The notes below the pieces were generated by a model, which saw nothing but the letters and a program-made list of their open reading frames with translations, was not told the DNA's origin and ran no database searches. DNA of 64,000 nucleotides from Amoebidium appalachense (lineage: Eukaryota > Ichthyosporea), in NCBI GenBank assembly GCA_963693365.1, contig CAVNZM010000002.1:17112001-17176000 (forward strand). The letters are read 5' to 3'. A program made the position numbers and the translations under genes. Positions 1 through 13,804 of the stretch are shown here, piece by piece (position 1 is the first letter of the stretch; the number at the start of each line of letters is the position of its first letter).

Positions 1-190
1 GGGGGGGGGAAGCGGAGGGAAGGGGAGGTAGGAGAAGTGGAGAAGAGGAAACAAACACTCTCTGCTGAATCCGAGCAATCAGCAGGTGGATGAAAATGAA
101 GGTGGAGTGAATAGATCTGTGGGTAGAGTGGGTGATTGGGTGGATACTTGCGTAGAATGGGTGCGTGGGGGCCTGGGGGTGCGTGGGTAG

Positions 191-392
<202 letters not shown>

Positions 393-485
393 AATAAGAT
401 AATACGGTTGGCTATTCAAAGCTTTTCTCCCACTCTCATGCCGATTTTTTGTTCCTCCACACCACCCCACCCACCCGTGACCACC

Positions 486-959
486 ACAGCTTGCCCCCTT
501 CTTCCCCCCCCCCCCACTCCCCCCCCCCCCCCCCCCTCCCCCCCCTTCCCCCCCCCCGCCCCTTCTCCGTTCCCTGGGCCCGTAATCTCAAACATTTTTT
601 ATGTTCCGACCAAGTAGAACGATGCATGCCCATGACTAAATATGGATCAACTACGTAGGCATCACCACAATCCGTTTTTGCTGCAGATTAGTGAATTGCA
701 CCACGTAGACCGGCCGTTTATGCTTTTAGTACTAGTAGTTGTAGTTGCCGCACATTCGATCTATGTAGTTCTGGCTATTGGGGGTTGCTCGCTGGAACCA
801 CAACCAGGCATAAGATGTGTGGTATGGTGGCTGCACAGGCATACAGTGTAAGATAGGGACTCACCGCTCATACCCCCCTCCTCCCACCCACCCCGCTGCC
901 GGTTTCTCAACCAATTTTACACCAATAGCAAAGTCTCCGCTCGTGACAGCCCCCCCTCC

Positions 960-993
<34 letters not shown>

Positions 994-2156
994 CCCCCCC
1001 CTCTACCCCCCTAGCCCCCCCACCCTCTTAATCAGTCGGGGGGGGTGGGGGGGGGGGGGGGAGGGGAGGGGAGAGAGAGAGAGAGAGAGGGGGGGGGGGG
1101 GAGAGAGAGAGAGAGTGTGTGTGTGTGTGTTTGTGTATGTGTGAGTGAGTGAGAGAGAGAGAGAGAGAGGGAGAGAGAAAGGGAGGGTATGTCTTTGGAG
1201 CGCCTAAGTGATGATGTTCAAGTCCCGGTACTCACCGGTTTTTTTTTTCTTTCCCGTTTTATGATTACCACCATAATGTCATCATTATTGCCGTTGCTCT
1301 GGGTCATGATATTGGCATGATACAGCGAAAATTTCAAAGAATGTAGTTGTTTTTTTAAAAAAATATTGCATAATGCGTTTCCAAATAGGCCTCCGCACCT
1401 ACGTACACGGCCTAATTCCGTCCCCGGGACTCTCCTGATGGAATGGGGGCGCTTTATTGCATAGCTATATGCTATAGCCTCGTATGATGGTGTCCCACGA
1501 GCTCCGTTAAACGTAAACGGTTGCGTGGGGGACGCTATATCGCGTGCCGGTTTCTAATTGATCAATAGAGGAAAAAGAATATGACATCCGCGGAGGAGGG
1601 GGGGGGGAGGGAGGGGGGGGGGGTTTGCAACCGGTTGGTGCTATAATTAGAGGAGATTGTAAAAATACGAGGGGGAGGTGGAAGCTCTAGTGCCCTCTTG
1701 ACTTTTTTTACAGGGATAAAGATCTGATGGCAGTCCTGTGTTTCAACCAATCAAGCATAAACCACATTGTCCGGTTTTTCTTTTTTTTGTCTTTTTTGTG
1801 CAAACTTGTGTTGCATTCAAAAGGCTAAAAAAACAATTAGCTAAAGGTTGCTGAATCGAAAACTGTCATCCTGGGGTTCCCCCACTATTGAGGGGGGTTT
1901 TACATTCAACCGACGGTAGCTAATTGCTGTGGGTTCATAGTATTCCGTTCCACCTGACCCTAGCCTTATGGATTGAACCTGGGGAGCGCTTAAACGTGTG
2001 CTATTTTTTAGAAAATTGTGGAAGAAATAGGTGGTGGGGAAAATTAGCTGGGGTGGGACTTGGCGGGTTGTGGGGGGAGGGGGTGAGGGGGGGGTTGTCG
2101 ACACGAGGGGGGGATGGGGGAGGGGGGTTTAGGTGGGTGGTTGGGGGGGTGCGGGG
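486..2156. other. Non-coding spacer with C, G and GA tracts
   Basis: C-rich tracts lie near 505-560 and 951-1010, and a G/GA/GT mosaic at 1036-1180. From about 1200 to 2150 the sequence is more complex but gives no supported exon. The ORFs there are short, lack recognisable motifs and are partly built from C or G runs. Confidence 0.8.
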
Positions 2157-2285
2157 GCTCTATCGGGTGGCTGGGGCTGGGGGGAGGGGGGCTCTATCGG
2201 GTGGCTGGGGCTGGGGGGAGGGGGGCTCTATCGGGTGGCTGGGGCTGGGGGGAGGGGGGGCTCTATCGGGTGGCTGGGGGTTGGT
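2157..2285. repeat. Minisatellite, about 34-bp unit, four copies
   Basis: Four head-to-tail copies of a G-rich unit beginning GCTCTATCGGGTGGCTGGGG, differing mostly in the length of the G-runs. It makes Gly-Trp-rich ORFs that are repeat artefacts. Confidence 0.93.
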
Positions 2286-2444
2286 CTATCAGGTGCACAG
2301 GCATGAGACAGGCCCCACCAGCCCCCTCGTTAGCATCTTCCCTCGTTGATGCCCCCCCCTCACCTTATGTGTGCCTAAACTTCACCGAGCTTTGCCATGC
2401 GCATGGCCTTGTTACAACTGCTGCACCCCTTCACAGTCAGTGCT

Positions 2445-2516
2445 ATTGGATGACGTCACCGATTGGCCGGCACTATGAAACTTGGCTCGAGCCGGACGAT
2501 CCGGGTATAAGATAGG
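2445..2516. promoter_or_regulatory. CCAAT/CRE promoter-like cluster
   Basis: An inverted CCAAT pentamer (ATTGG, 2445-2449) abuts a perfect CRE palindrome TGACGTCA (2451-2458). A second ATTGG follows at once, and TATAAGATA lies about 45 bases further. The spacing resembles a core promoter, but no convincing coding exon follows, so the regulated gene is unknown. Confidence 0.35.
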
Positions 2517-2629
2517 AAAGGATGGTCGTTCATCCCCGTAAGATGCCACGTGCAATCTCTGCCTTCAATAGTACCTCACGTGCTCCCTCAATTGTCTTTT
2601 TGTTTCCCTATTTCTTCTACTCAAAATCC

Positions 2630-3196
2630 AAAAGCCCCCCCCCCCCCCCCCCCCCCCCCCCATCCCCCCTCGCTCCCCCGCTGTCCCAATCAAACTCACA
2701 CACATACAACCACCCACCCACCGGTTAGGTGCACCTACTACCCGTCGAAAATCCCTCTCCACCCCCTCTCCTCCCCTTTCCCCCTCTCTCTTTTCCCCAA
2801 GCGCTTCCTCCGATATGGACGGGATGCCGTAATGTATGAATGAGCCCCGGGGGGGGGGGGGGGGGGGGGGGGAGGGGAGGGGGGGGGAGGGGGGGGGAGG
2901 GAGTGGGGGGAAGGGGGGAAGTGAGGGGGAAGGGGGGGGGGAGGGGGGGGGAGGGGGCATTGAGGTTGATCATGCTCTTACTGGGGACATGCCTTCAAGT
3001 GAATAACTACATGTGCAGATGTCGTCCGTGATCAAGCACCCCCACCAACAATTATAAATAAGCCAAAAAACAAAAAAATATCAATAACATTCTAGCAAAT
3101 TACGTTGCTCTTAAGAACATGCCACGTGGCCAAATCCCGGGGATGTTCTTATTGTTCGTCTGACCAAAAATTGTTAAATTATGCCCCCCCCCCCCC

Positions 3197-3231
<35 letters not shown>

Positions 3232-3542
3232 CGCCCCACCTGCCCCACAGCGTTTTGGCCCCCATCCCCCCCGCTCCCCTGCCCCCCTCTGCGGGGCCAT
3301 CAATGAAGTAACCCCCCCCCCCCCCCCCCCCCCCTTCGGCTCCCTCTCCCCGGGACCTAGGTCACGCTCAGCTCCCCCCCCCCCCCCCCCCCCCCTCCCC
3401 TCCTCCCCCATCCCCTTGCCCCCCAACCCGGCACACACACACACACACACACACACAGGAGCCTTAGAAGTTATCACGTGACAGTGGCTGTTGGCAAAAA
3501 CTTTCAGTTTCCTGGCCCCCCCCTTTTCTTTTTTTTTTTTTT

Positions 3543-3573
<31 letters not shown>

Positions 3574-3911
3574 GGGATGATCAAAGGCATTCTTATTTTG
3601 CGTATGGAAGTAGATGGGCATATCAGTACAGTACATTAGTAATTGCTCTCAGTGCACATCACTTCTCATGCCATGGCCGCCATGTGTACCCACTGTGTGC
3701 ACAGTTGAAGATCTAGATGAACACGCAACATCGCTGCTGAAGGGAGGTTGGCACGTGAATATCCTATCACGATTCCTCAAAGACTTCACAGAAACCCCTC
3801 CCTCTACTACATGCGCAGTGACCATTGTCATATTATTATTATCAAGGGGGAATAGGTGGGGGGGGGGGGGGGGGGGAGGGGAGGGGGGGGAGGGGGGGGG
3901 GAGGGGGGGGG
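2630..3911. repeat. Homopolymer-rich block
   Basis: Poly(C) runs lie near 2636-2660, 3183-3230, 3311-3334 and 3375-3395. A G-rich tract covers 2848-2950, a poly(T)-poly(G) junction 3528-3576 and a G-rich tract 3858-3911. Short unique stretches between them hold no supported gene. Confidence 0.9.
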
Positions 3912-4020
3912 TAACCGGCAGTCTCAACCCGGTGATCCTAAAAATAGGAACGTTGTGTTGCAGATGGTCGTTCCTTATATCACGGGGTCTAACACATGGG
4001 TAATCGTATGACGGGCCTTA

Positions 4021-4345
4021 CCACATCAGCAAAGTCAACTTGCTGCGAACTGATTTATTCTGTAAAATCCAGAATTATTCTGCTTTTAGCGAAATGATTC
4101 AGGCTGCACTGAGCAGAACTTTTCTGCAAAACTTTGAAACTTATTCTGCTTTCGAAAAATTAGTCTTGCTCAAATTAGAGAATTATTCTGTTTGGAGAAT
4201 GTTTGCTGCGCTACCGTGAGCAGAATCATTCTGCCATAGTATTTGACGAAGAATAGCTCTGCTTCTGCAGAATAACTCAGCTTTGCAGAATAGTTCTGCT
4301 TTGCAGAATAATTCTGCTCGGAGCAATTTGATTCTGCTGATGTGG
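4021..4345. mobile_element. MITE-like element with long imperfect terminal inverted repeats
   Basis: The outer 11 bases, CCACATCAGCA at 4021-4031, are exactly inverted at 4335-4345. Inverted similarity continues inward for about 42 bases, with roughly four fifths of positions matching. The interior is built of repeated palindromic GCAGAATAATTCTGC-like blocks, so the whole 325 bp could fold back on itself. There is no coding capacity. Flanking bases (TTA to the left, TTC to the right) do not give a clear target-site duplication, so the superfamily is not assignable. I infer a non-autonomous DNA transposon or foldback element. Confidence 0.7.
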
Positions 4346-4442
4346 TTCAGTCCTAGATGTACAAAGCCCGGTCGGAGTACTAAAGAAAGCTAGTAGTAGT
4401 TAGATGCCTAGTGGTTCAAGGAATAGCAACGCTGATAATATT

Positions 4443-5137
<695 letters not shown>

Positions 5138-5419
5138 AACCCCCTTCTCCCGTTCTGCCACGTTCACCATTTATAGTTATACAATCCATCTATATACACA
5201 CAACACGTATGCGCGTGCGCCTCAGTCATAAAAACTTAAAAAAAAAGTAGGAATATGCATCGCCCTAATACCGGCTGTGGAGGTACATTGATCAACATGC
5301 ACTACATGACTTCCATATCCACCCCCGTTATTAGTGTGTATTAGTGGTGGTGTAGACACGCAGCCCCTGACAGCATGTTCATGAATGATGTGAACTGCCT
5401 CCCCGGAGCTGCATGTCCC

Positions 5420-5467
<48 letters not shown>

Positions 5468-5567
5468 GTCCAATGCATGGGTATCCAAGTATGCATATCC
5501 GGGAGCCAAACCCCCGTCTCTCTAGATTATACTGGATAGGGATCTATGGATAGGAGAGGTACGGTCA

Positions 5568-5602
<35 letters not shown>

Positions 5603-6590
5603 CAGCCAGATGACGTTTCAGTGGGCTTCGATTGGTCGAGCCACACTTTTGTAAAAATACCAACCCCAGTGGCGCCATACGAACCAGACAAGTGTGCCCA
5701 TGGCTCAAGATTCTTGCTTCCGACTATATACGAAACATGTCTAAAATACATAAACGCACAAACACACAAGCACATACATACACAGATACGCGTTCTATAC
5801 ATATATTTCAGCACTGGTGTACCTAATTCCTATGTCTCCTGAGTCCTCAGCCTCGCGCAAGAAGACTAGGTGGCTGCCTTTTTTGGCAAGGCCGAGACAG
5901 GTGCGAGCTTGACCAATCAAGATGGGCACGCACTGTACACGGGACTTTGTGCCTCGCACTCGCACGCGTCCAAGGCTATCATGCAGCGAGGCCAATATAA
6001 AGCGGCACTAAAAAACTGCTTTTCAGACCTGAGCTATTGAATTTTTGGCACCCTTCATTTGGTTCACGCATTGTCTTTCATCCAGCAAAATGGGTATTGC
6101 AGAGTAGCCTTTCGAAAGTTCAAGATCGTGGGTGCGCCCAGCTTAGAATCGATTGGCCGGAGATGAGCACAAGAGCGAAATACGATTGGTTCGCTATCGA
6201 CCGGCAGAAAGAAACGACTGCTCCCATGAACGGGCTCTTTCCTGTCATGACCCAGACGTTCCATTCCAACTCTACTGTACAGCATGTTATGTTCGTTGCC
6301 AGCTTGCCAAAGAAAGCATGGAATAGCACATTTGGGGGTTTTTCTACAGCGGAACACCTTACCTACTTTCATTTCAGAACTTAGGTCATAGTTGCGTTAC
6401 AAAGTAGCAAGCCAATCACCGATTGCGAAAGAGCCTGAGCAAAGGTAGCGCCTGATTGGTTGGAATCGGGGCGATGATTAGGTGTGACATAACAGAATGA
6501 CTTTCTACCAATCGGAGATTCAGTAGCTGAGGACAAAGTTTTTCCATTGGGTTATTCATGAGGGCTTCTATTCCAAAGCCTTCCACCGGC
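5138..6590. other. Spacer upstream of the zinc-finger gene; no supported gene
   Basis: Two poly(C) runs (about 5425-5465 and 5570-5600) are followed by unique sequence. A 115-codon ORF at 6037-6384 (+) starts near a TATA-like site but has no recognisable motif. From 6410 to 6590 there are several CCAAT pentamers in both orientations, probably part of the promoter of the next gene. Confidence 0.6.
5991..6001 (+). promoter_or_regulatory. CCAAT box overlapping a TATA box
   Basis: GCCAATATAAA combines a CCAAT pentamer with TATAAA in 11 bases. An inverted CCAAT element lies about 85 bases upstream. It could drive the unassigned 6037-6384 ORF or a non-coding transcript; the sequence does not decide. 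Confidence 0.3.
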
Positions 6591-6597
6591 GTATTCG

Positions 6598-6604
6598 CAT
6601 AAAA
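6598..6604 (+). promoter_or_regulatory. TATA-like element of the zinc-finger gene
   Basis: CATAAAA lies about 55 bases before the first in-frame ATG (6655) of the zinc-finger gene. It is preceded at 6410-6550 by several CCAAT/ATTGG elements. This layout resembles a TATA box with upstream CCAAT boxes and supports 6655 as a usable start. Confidence 0.45.
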
Positions 6605-6654
6605 GCACCAGGCACCTCTTTTACTGCAACAGTTGAGTGCAGACGCAGCGCCTA

Positions 6655-8099
6655 ATGGGGAATCTTTGGTCGCTATCAGTAAAGAGACACATACAAAGGC
6701 TGCAGCACAAACAGAGCAACAACACTCATACGCGGTTTTGTAACGCTGGCGCAGTAATACGCCATAGAGCAGTATCGTACATACTGCTGGGCATATGTAT
6801 GGCGTGTGTGGCACCTACCATGCTTGCTATTCCAACCGCTACCTGGCCCCTCCGCTTTAGCGAGCTTGACTCTATTCACAACATGTACAATCTGAACCGC
6901 CGATCCCTCCCCAATATTCAATTTGGCTCGCCTGACGAGTCATCCGCGTCCTTCCCAGAGGCAGGTCTTGCCCTGAGCGAAGATGTGTTTTCTTCGCTCT
7001 CTTCGGTGGGTCTGGAGCCGCAGGAAAAGGCTTTGCAGCTACCCACCATTCAGCTAGACCATCTCATGGTAAGTTCCTTTAACAGTCCTGTTCTGTTGCG
7101 ATGAAAGGTCTAGCATGTTTGCGAGATAGGTTGTCGTTTGGGTGTATAAAGTGTCTGTCAGTGCCTCGCTGCACACAGTATCCCCCCCCCCCCCCCCTTT
7201 TTTTTTTTTGGTTTTTTTATTCTTTCTTGTCTTTGTGTTGCACACGGTACCCCATCTCACCACCACTTCCTGCACAGCTGGACGACCATGATGTCCTGTC
7301 CGTATTTTCTCCGCTTTCTGGCTCGGGCGAGCCGTTTTCACCCGCCCACAGCCTTGAAGACAACGACCTTAGCTCCTCCCAATCAGAGCCCGAGTCTGCA
7401 CATCCACGCATGGAGTTGCACACTTCGAAAACGGGAAACAACGAGGAAGTCAAAAAGCAAACCAGACCGCCACGCCACCGGCGACCCACGACAGAACTCA
7501 CCCGGGACTACTTTTGTGAGGTAGATGGGTGCACCAGGCGGTACGAGAATCGTCGCACACTGCAGTTCCACATGAAAAAAAAACACAACCAGTGCCTGCC
7601 CCCACTAGTGCGCCAGTCGCGCAAGACTAGCCCCCGTGCGAGCCCCCGTGCTAGCATCGGAGCTGGGTCCCTCACAGGCCCAGAATCATCCAGCACTTCC
7701 CAGAAACTGACTGTGGTGTCCGAGACACGCGGACCTATCAAGCGCTCAACATCTCTCCAGATAGCATCGCCGCAGTCCACTACAAGCTCATCTAATTCCT
7801 ACAGTGAGGCCACGCACACTCCTAAGTCCCCCTGCTCAGATCTTGACCTGGATTCGTCTAGTTTCTTCTCATCCCTTCCGCTCACGCCATCACAGTGCGC
7901 ATCAGTGGGAACTTTGTCTGCACCTGCAAGCAGTATTCTCATTCCCGACACGAAACCTCTGATGGATCCCTTAAACTTGAATAGTTTTGACTTTGACCTC
8001 ATAAGTGGTGTGTTCCACGATGAAGAGAGGTACCAGGTTGACCAGTTGAAAAAAATGCTCATGGACAGAGATGTAGATTTTTCGTTCCGGCCTATGTAA
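6655..8099 (+). CDS. Single C2H2 zinc-finger protein, probable transcription factor (2 exons)
   Basis: Exons are 6655-7068 and 7278-8099. The intron is 209 bp, phase 0, with donor ATG|gtaagt and acceptor tgcacag|CTG, and it contains a poly(C)-poly(T) tract. The predicted product is 411 residues. One finger, starting CEVDGC, fits C-x4-C-x12-H-x4-H, is encoded near 7518-7583, and is preceded and followed by basic stretches. The rest is Ser/Pro-rich and looks disordered, ending in an acidic-hydrophobic tail with DFDLISGVFHDEERYQVDQL. Acidic and Ser-rich flanks around a single finger suggest a sequence-specific regulator in the nucleus, but I do not recognise the family. Alternative in-frame ATGs at 6799 and 6820 would remove an N-terminus of less typical composition. 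Polyadenylation is undefined; the segment after the stop contains TGTAA and AATAAT. Confidence 0.8.
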
Positions 8100-8318
8100 A
8101 TTATGTAAGAATGTACGTGTACATACCAGAGATGAGGAACCGATGATTGTAAGATTAGCAAAGAGAGAGGTGCTGTATTTCCGCACAGGTGCTGTAGCAG
8201 GTCTACAACCTATTCTAGCGAAGTCATGCTAAATAATACCGCGTAAGAATGTATTCCCAACATCACGATAAAGTTTTTCAGACGTTGCCTCCTCCTGTCC
8301 TCCACCCCGCCTCAGCCC

Positions 8319-8353
<35 letters not shown>

Positions 8354-9040
8354 TCCCCCCCCCCTCTCCCCCGTGGATGGGCGTTGCTTGTCTTGCACAC
8401 TGCTTGTTGTTAACAGCAGCTTTACACTTCAATTCAGGGATTTCCATGTCATATGAGCCCTTTGTCCCACCACGAGTTTCTCATAGTGTTGTCGTACTTA
8501 GTCCTGTCAGGCATGCTATCCCCCCTCCCCCCACCTCCCCCCCACCCTCCCCCCCCCCCCCCCCACCTCTCCACATGTCCATTCCCAGGTATCGTGTTAT
8601 CGCATCCGCAGACATCCCAGCTGCTCCCTACTCTCCTTCACCAATATAATGTGGGATGAAAACACAAGCGGAAAAACCGGTCACAACACAAGCACATGCA
8701 AGCATTCAAAGCAATATTGATAGTATTGTGCCCTCCATTAGAACAGGAGGTGATTTGTTCATTATCCCAATTAGTCAGACCAGTAACGGTTGGGAATTCC
8801 TGTGGGTCCGGCACCTGCCAAAAGACAGATGTTTTGGGACCAGCTGTTGGGATCGGTTTAGGTATTTCACGTGAACGTTTTTGTTCAGCTTGTTACTATG
8901 ATAACTACAAAGGGTGTGCGGGCACTCCACCCCCCTCCCTCCCCCCCCCCCCCCCCCCCCCCCCTCCGGCCCTCCCACTCCTTTCCCCTCCCTCCCCGCT
9001 CCCCCTGCCTCCCCCATCCCCCGTGAACGCATGGGCGCGC
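8100..9040. other. 3' flank and spacer with C tracts
   Basis: The first 150 bases are the likely 3' UTR of the zinc-finger gene. C-rich tracts follow at about 8311-8370, 8540-8565 and 8932-9010. No supported exon was found. Confidence 0.75.
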
Positions 9041-9044
9041 GTGT

Positions 9045-9197
9045 ACGCGCGCGCACACACACACACACAGGCACGCAATTGGCGCACAAGCACACGTGTA
9101 CACACACATGCATACCGTGATTAATTTATCACACACACTTGCACACGTGTAGCCACACAAGCACACAAACACACCGTGACACATACACACACACGCA

Positions 9198-9276
<79 letters not shown>

Positions 9277-9545
9277 TGTGACACAGACACACACACAGAC
9301 ACACCACACACACACACACACACACATGTATACACACAAGCATCCGTGCACACACGACAAGGGCTGACACGCAGACACGCACATGCATACACACGCACAC
9401 GCACAGCCCGGCATTGCATGATAGCATATAGCGGCAGCGCACATACACATACTACGACACCTTGGCCGCGTGCATACCGGTAACACCCAGTCACGACACG
9501 AACATGCATATATGGCACGCAAACACACACACAACGGTACAATAC
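9045..9545. repeat. (CA)n array with degenerate flanks
   Basis: Interrupted CA repeats start at 9045, with a near-pure core at about 9196-9274. Thr-His and Cys-Val ORFs over it on both strands are artefacts. Confidence 0.96.
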
Positions 9546-9821
9546 TTCTTTCTTCTGGCATGCACCACTACCCACGTACCCCTTCCCAACCTATTCAGCT
9601 TCATTTCAGCAATTACTCTGCCCCAGTCGAAGTAAAAACGACCCCCCCTCCCCCCTACTCTCCCCCATCTCCAACCCCCCCCTCCCCCCTCCCCCCTCCC
9701 CCCTCCCTTCCCCCCCTCCTCGGGCCTCCGGGCCCCTCCAAAAAAGAAAAGGAAAAAGGGTAACTCAATGGCCCCCCCGAAGTGTCCTCACCGTCAGCCC
9801 CCACCATAGCCCTTTCGAATC

Positions 9822-9909
9822 TCTCTCTCAGAGTCTCTCTCTCTCTATCTCTCTCTCTCTCCCCCCCCCCCCCCTCCCTCTCCCTCTCTCCCTCTCCCTC
9901 CCTCCCTCC

Positions 9910-9979
<70 letters not shown>

Positions 9980-10165
9980 CCCTCTCCCCGCCCCCTCCCC
10001 CCCCCCCCCCCCCCCAGGGCTCCTCCCAGGCTCCCCCCGTTGGAATACGTCACTACGTAGGACAGCAAGAGTCTTGAAGTATGTATGTGTCTTAGCTTTG
10101 TTTGTATTCGTGTCTGCTCTCCTTCTTTGTGCTCTCCCTCCTCTCTCCCTTTTTCTCTTTTCTTT

Positions 10166-10258
<93 letters not shown>

Positions 10259-10275
10259 CGTATCTCTCTCTCTCC
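9822..10275. repeat. Two (CT)n plus poly(C) blocks
   Basis: CT arrays at about 9835-9975 and 10165-10209 each run into a C homopolymer (about 9998-10015 and 10209-10255). The order CT-then-C is the same in both blocks. Confidence 0.95.
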
Positions 10276-11285
10276 CTTGTTTCTGTGTGCACAGATATCT
10301 GTAGATCTGTGCACACCTGGCTCTCTTGCCTGATAGAACTTATTGTATTTTATCTGTGTTTGCTCTCCTCTGTATATCTGAGAAGTAGCGTGATTAGCTA
10401 GCTATATTCGTTGTCTCTGTTTTAGTTCAAAGTGGTTTAGTTTTAGTTCACAATAGGATGACTCACCAATAGACGCGAGTGAGTACATCTATAGATCGTG
10501 ATATGCATTCCTGTCTATTAATATACGTGTTACTGATTGGACACAATAGATATGTTTGGAATTCGGTTTATCGTAATGTGTCTTCACTTTGAGAGTGTCG
10601 ACTATTAGAATATATCATGATGTATTTAGATGAGTTTCTTTATAGAGACGAGTATAAATATATATGTGTATTAATAGTGACAAGATGTATACTTACTTAA
10701 GTTATTTAAGTAAGAGTTACTAAGATTCAGTTATGTCGGAATTGGAATGCGTATGCTCTGTTGGAATGTATCTTTCTATCCTCTGATAGAACCGATTGGT
10801 TCTCTTCTTTTAGTTGAGATACGATGATAAGTTGCAAGTACAAAAAGACCCGAGAGCACAATAAAAGGTCAGTAGTGTTGTTGTTGAAATCTTTCAAGTG
10901 TCGTGAACAACTCCGATTGCCCTCTCTTTATTGTGTTGGTCGTGTTTTAGATGACACCTCTGTGCACTCTGCTCCCTTAGACTCGTACAAAACAACACCC
11001 CCGCTCCGGATCCATGGGGCTCGCTAATGGGGTAGAGCTGAGAGGAGCAGGAGAGGGAACAAATACGGAGAAACACCATGGCTAAGTCACTTATGTATAC
11101 ATCCAGTCACCAAGTGCCCTCTCTGTGTTAGTATGTACATACTATTAGTTCTAATAACAATAACTGCTGCATTTGTCTGGGAAAAGCATTCCGTATGAGG
11201 AGGGGCACCTCAAAGCACTGCCGGGGGGATACACAGTATGTATAGAGCATCTCTATATATCTAGAGAGAGGTTCTCTGTGGAGAG
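10276..11285. other. AT-richer spacer, no gene seen
   Basis: Unique, relatively AT-rich sequence with many stops in all frames and no splice-consistent coding signal. The only ORFs are about 60-70 codons and have no recognisable features. Confidence 0.7.
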
Positions 11286-11842
<557 letters not shown>

Positions 11843-11977
11843 AGAGATCTACCCGAGTGAGAGCGCTCGGAGAGTCTCGGTCGAGCCTCCTCAATTGGGC
11901 ACTGAGATATTAACAATTTATTCTTCTAAATATCGGATGCCGCTGTTGCTAATGGGCGACTATTGTACCTATGCCCC

Positions 11978-12234
11978 ACCCAAATACCCAAACCCAAACA
12001 CAGATTCCTAGATTTAATATTAGTAGTGACGGTCGATTGGATAGTGAAATATTGCGTTTCAATCTGTTACCAATCATCGCGTGGTCGGATATACCACACA
12101 GATCACCATCGAGCACCTGAATCTTATAAGAAAAGCGCCTCTTTGATAGCACACCTAAGTGACACCTTATCCAAATAAGGCAGGTGATTTGGATTTCACG
12201 GTTCAAAAATCTGGGCCGGGATAGGAATCTAGAA

Positions 12235-12273
<39 letters not shown>

Positions 12274-12552
12274 CTTCCAGATTCCTAAACCCAAACCCAA
12301 ATCTTCAGCGACAACAAGATTATGAAGCAAGAAAACGCCAGGAACTAAGATGCTAAGCATATTTCTGGTATAATTTCGGCCTAAAAATATTATCTTATTA
12401 CGCAACATTAATATTTGTATGTTTTATAATGCTTTATTATAGTATATATTCTTTGTTTCTTTATAATACATAGGCCTGGTGCGAAGCGGCGGTCATGCCG
12501 CATGCGTGACATCTGGCCATGGGTTTAAAATCTGGGTTTGGGTTTGGGTATT
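11978..12552. repeat. Three dispersed CCCAAA/TTTGGG motifs beside AGATTCCTA
   Basis: Short hexamer runs ACCCAAACCCAAA or their reverse occur near 11988-12000, 12286-12301 and 12533-12549. The first two lie beside AGATTCCTA, and a poly(G) run (12238-12272) sits between. They resemble the remains of one duplicated or inverted unit rather than a long telomeric array. Confidence 0.5.
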
Positions 12553-13456
12553 TGGAGTATCGTACTACTCGCCCATTTCAGCTTGGTTGGCCTCCTGGGC
12601 CAGTGAGGCCAGGCGGGCGTGGGTTGCAAGGTCCCGGTTGTCACACCGGTGGTGGCGTGCAAATGTGCAAGGATGGCATCAACCGGGCCCTTCGATGCTC
12701 ACGCCAGTGGTCAGCTGCGCGCCAGCCGGTCAGGCCTTCATTTATGAGGTTGGGGCTGTGCCAAGGGGCCGCAATGCATCATGAGTTGTAACTACACTGT
12801 AAGGCACCTTTCATTATGTCTCAAAAGTGGCTCCCTCTACGTCAATCCTCCAAAGTTCGGCGTCGAACGTTCTACAGAGGTCTCAGACTCTGAGTGACGT
12901 CAATGGAGAGGTGAGGGAAAATGCGGCCATGTCCGGAGTGACCAGCTCCGGGGACGGTTCTGAGTTTGTTTAGCTTGCTAACAGCGGCCGGGTTGCCCCG
13001 CCCGGCTCAGCTGGCGGCCAATAACAGAATGTAAACAAGGTGCGATTCGGACCAATCAGAAACTACAGCTACACATTTTTGTACAACTCGACCTGAGGCA
13101 GCGCTGATTGGGCAGCTGCTAAGGCGTGGTTGATAGCGCTTTTGATTGGCCTGTTGTTACTCGTCGCGTGGACATCTTCATTCTTTCACCGGGTACATGA
13201 ACAAGCCTTCGCACTATAAGATAAAAGCCTTTTGCTTTCTAATAAATGAGATTACCATACTAATTAGTACCATATAAAAAGTGTGTAAACCCCTACACAC
13301 TATCTCTGTATCTCTATGACATGTAATATGAGGTCCTAGCTATGTACAAAAGGTCTTATCTATTATTAGAAGACCTTGCTGGACTGGAGCGACGCTGTGC
13401 GTGCTTTCACCGTGCACTATCCAAGCTCGCCAACGGTCGCGTGGCCACTTGCCTAC
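12553..13456. other. GC-richer spacer, no gene seen
   Basis: Complex sequence with GC-rich patches at about 12590-12780 and 12930-13020 and several CCAAT pentamers. ORFs of 90-101 codons are overlapping and lack motifs or splice-consistent neighbours. Confidence 0.6.
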
Positions 13457-13577
13457 AGCTGACTGACGTGATTGTACCGCCATAATGAGTACAGATTTCG
13501 AACTGGTTTGACGTGATTGTACCGCCATCATGAGTACAGATAATTTTTTTAAAAAAAGTTTCGAACTGGTTTGCTCG
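13457..13577. repeat. Imperfect tandem duplication, two copies
   Basis: The segment GACGTGATTGTACCGCC...GAGTACAGA plus TTTCGAACTGGTTT occurs twice in direct order. The second copy has an insertion of TAATTTTTTTAAAAAAAG before TTTCGAACTGG. Confidence 0.9.
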
Positions 13578-13750
13578 TATCCTACGTATATATTAACGGG
13601 CGTAGTCGGCGAGCTCAATGATCAATCTTCACTGCAAAGATGCACACTTCAATCTATCAAGCTTCATATTCATGATGATCATACGAATAAATACACGGCA
13701 GGGTTCTCCTCTTGAAGTTGAAAAGGGAGGGGGTCGAAAGTTACGGGGCC

Positions 13751-13751
<1 letters not shown>

Positions 13752-13804
<53 letters not shown>

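Noticed and set aside
5606-5720. Possible exon reading PDDVSVGFDWSSHTFVKIP after a poly(C)-AACAG acceptor
   Set aside because: No good donor and no partner exon in phase; left out as likely chance.
6037-6384. 115-codon ORF near a CCAAT/TATA element
   Set aside because: No recognisable motif. The opposite strand is equally open, so coding is not supported.
8656-8874. 72-codon plus-strand ORF
   Set aside because: Random-looking composition, no motif and no splice-consistent neighbours.
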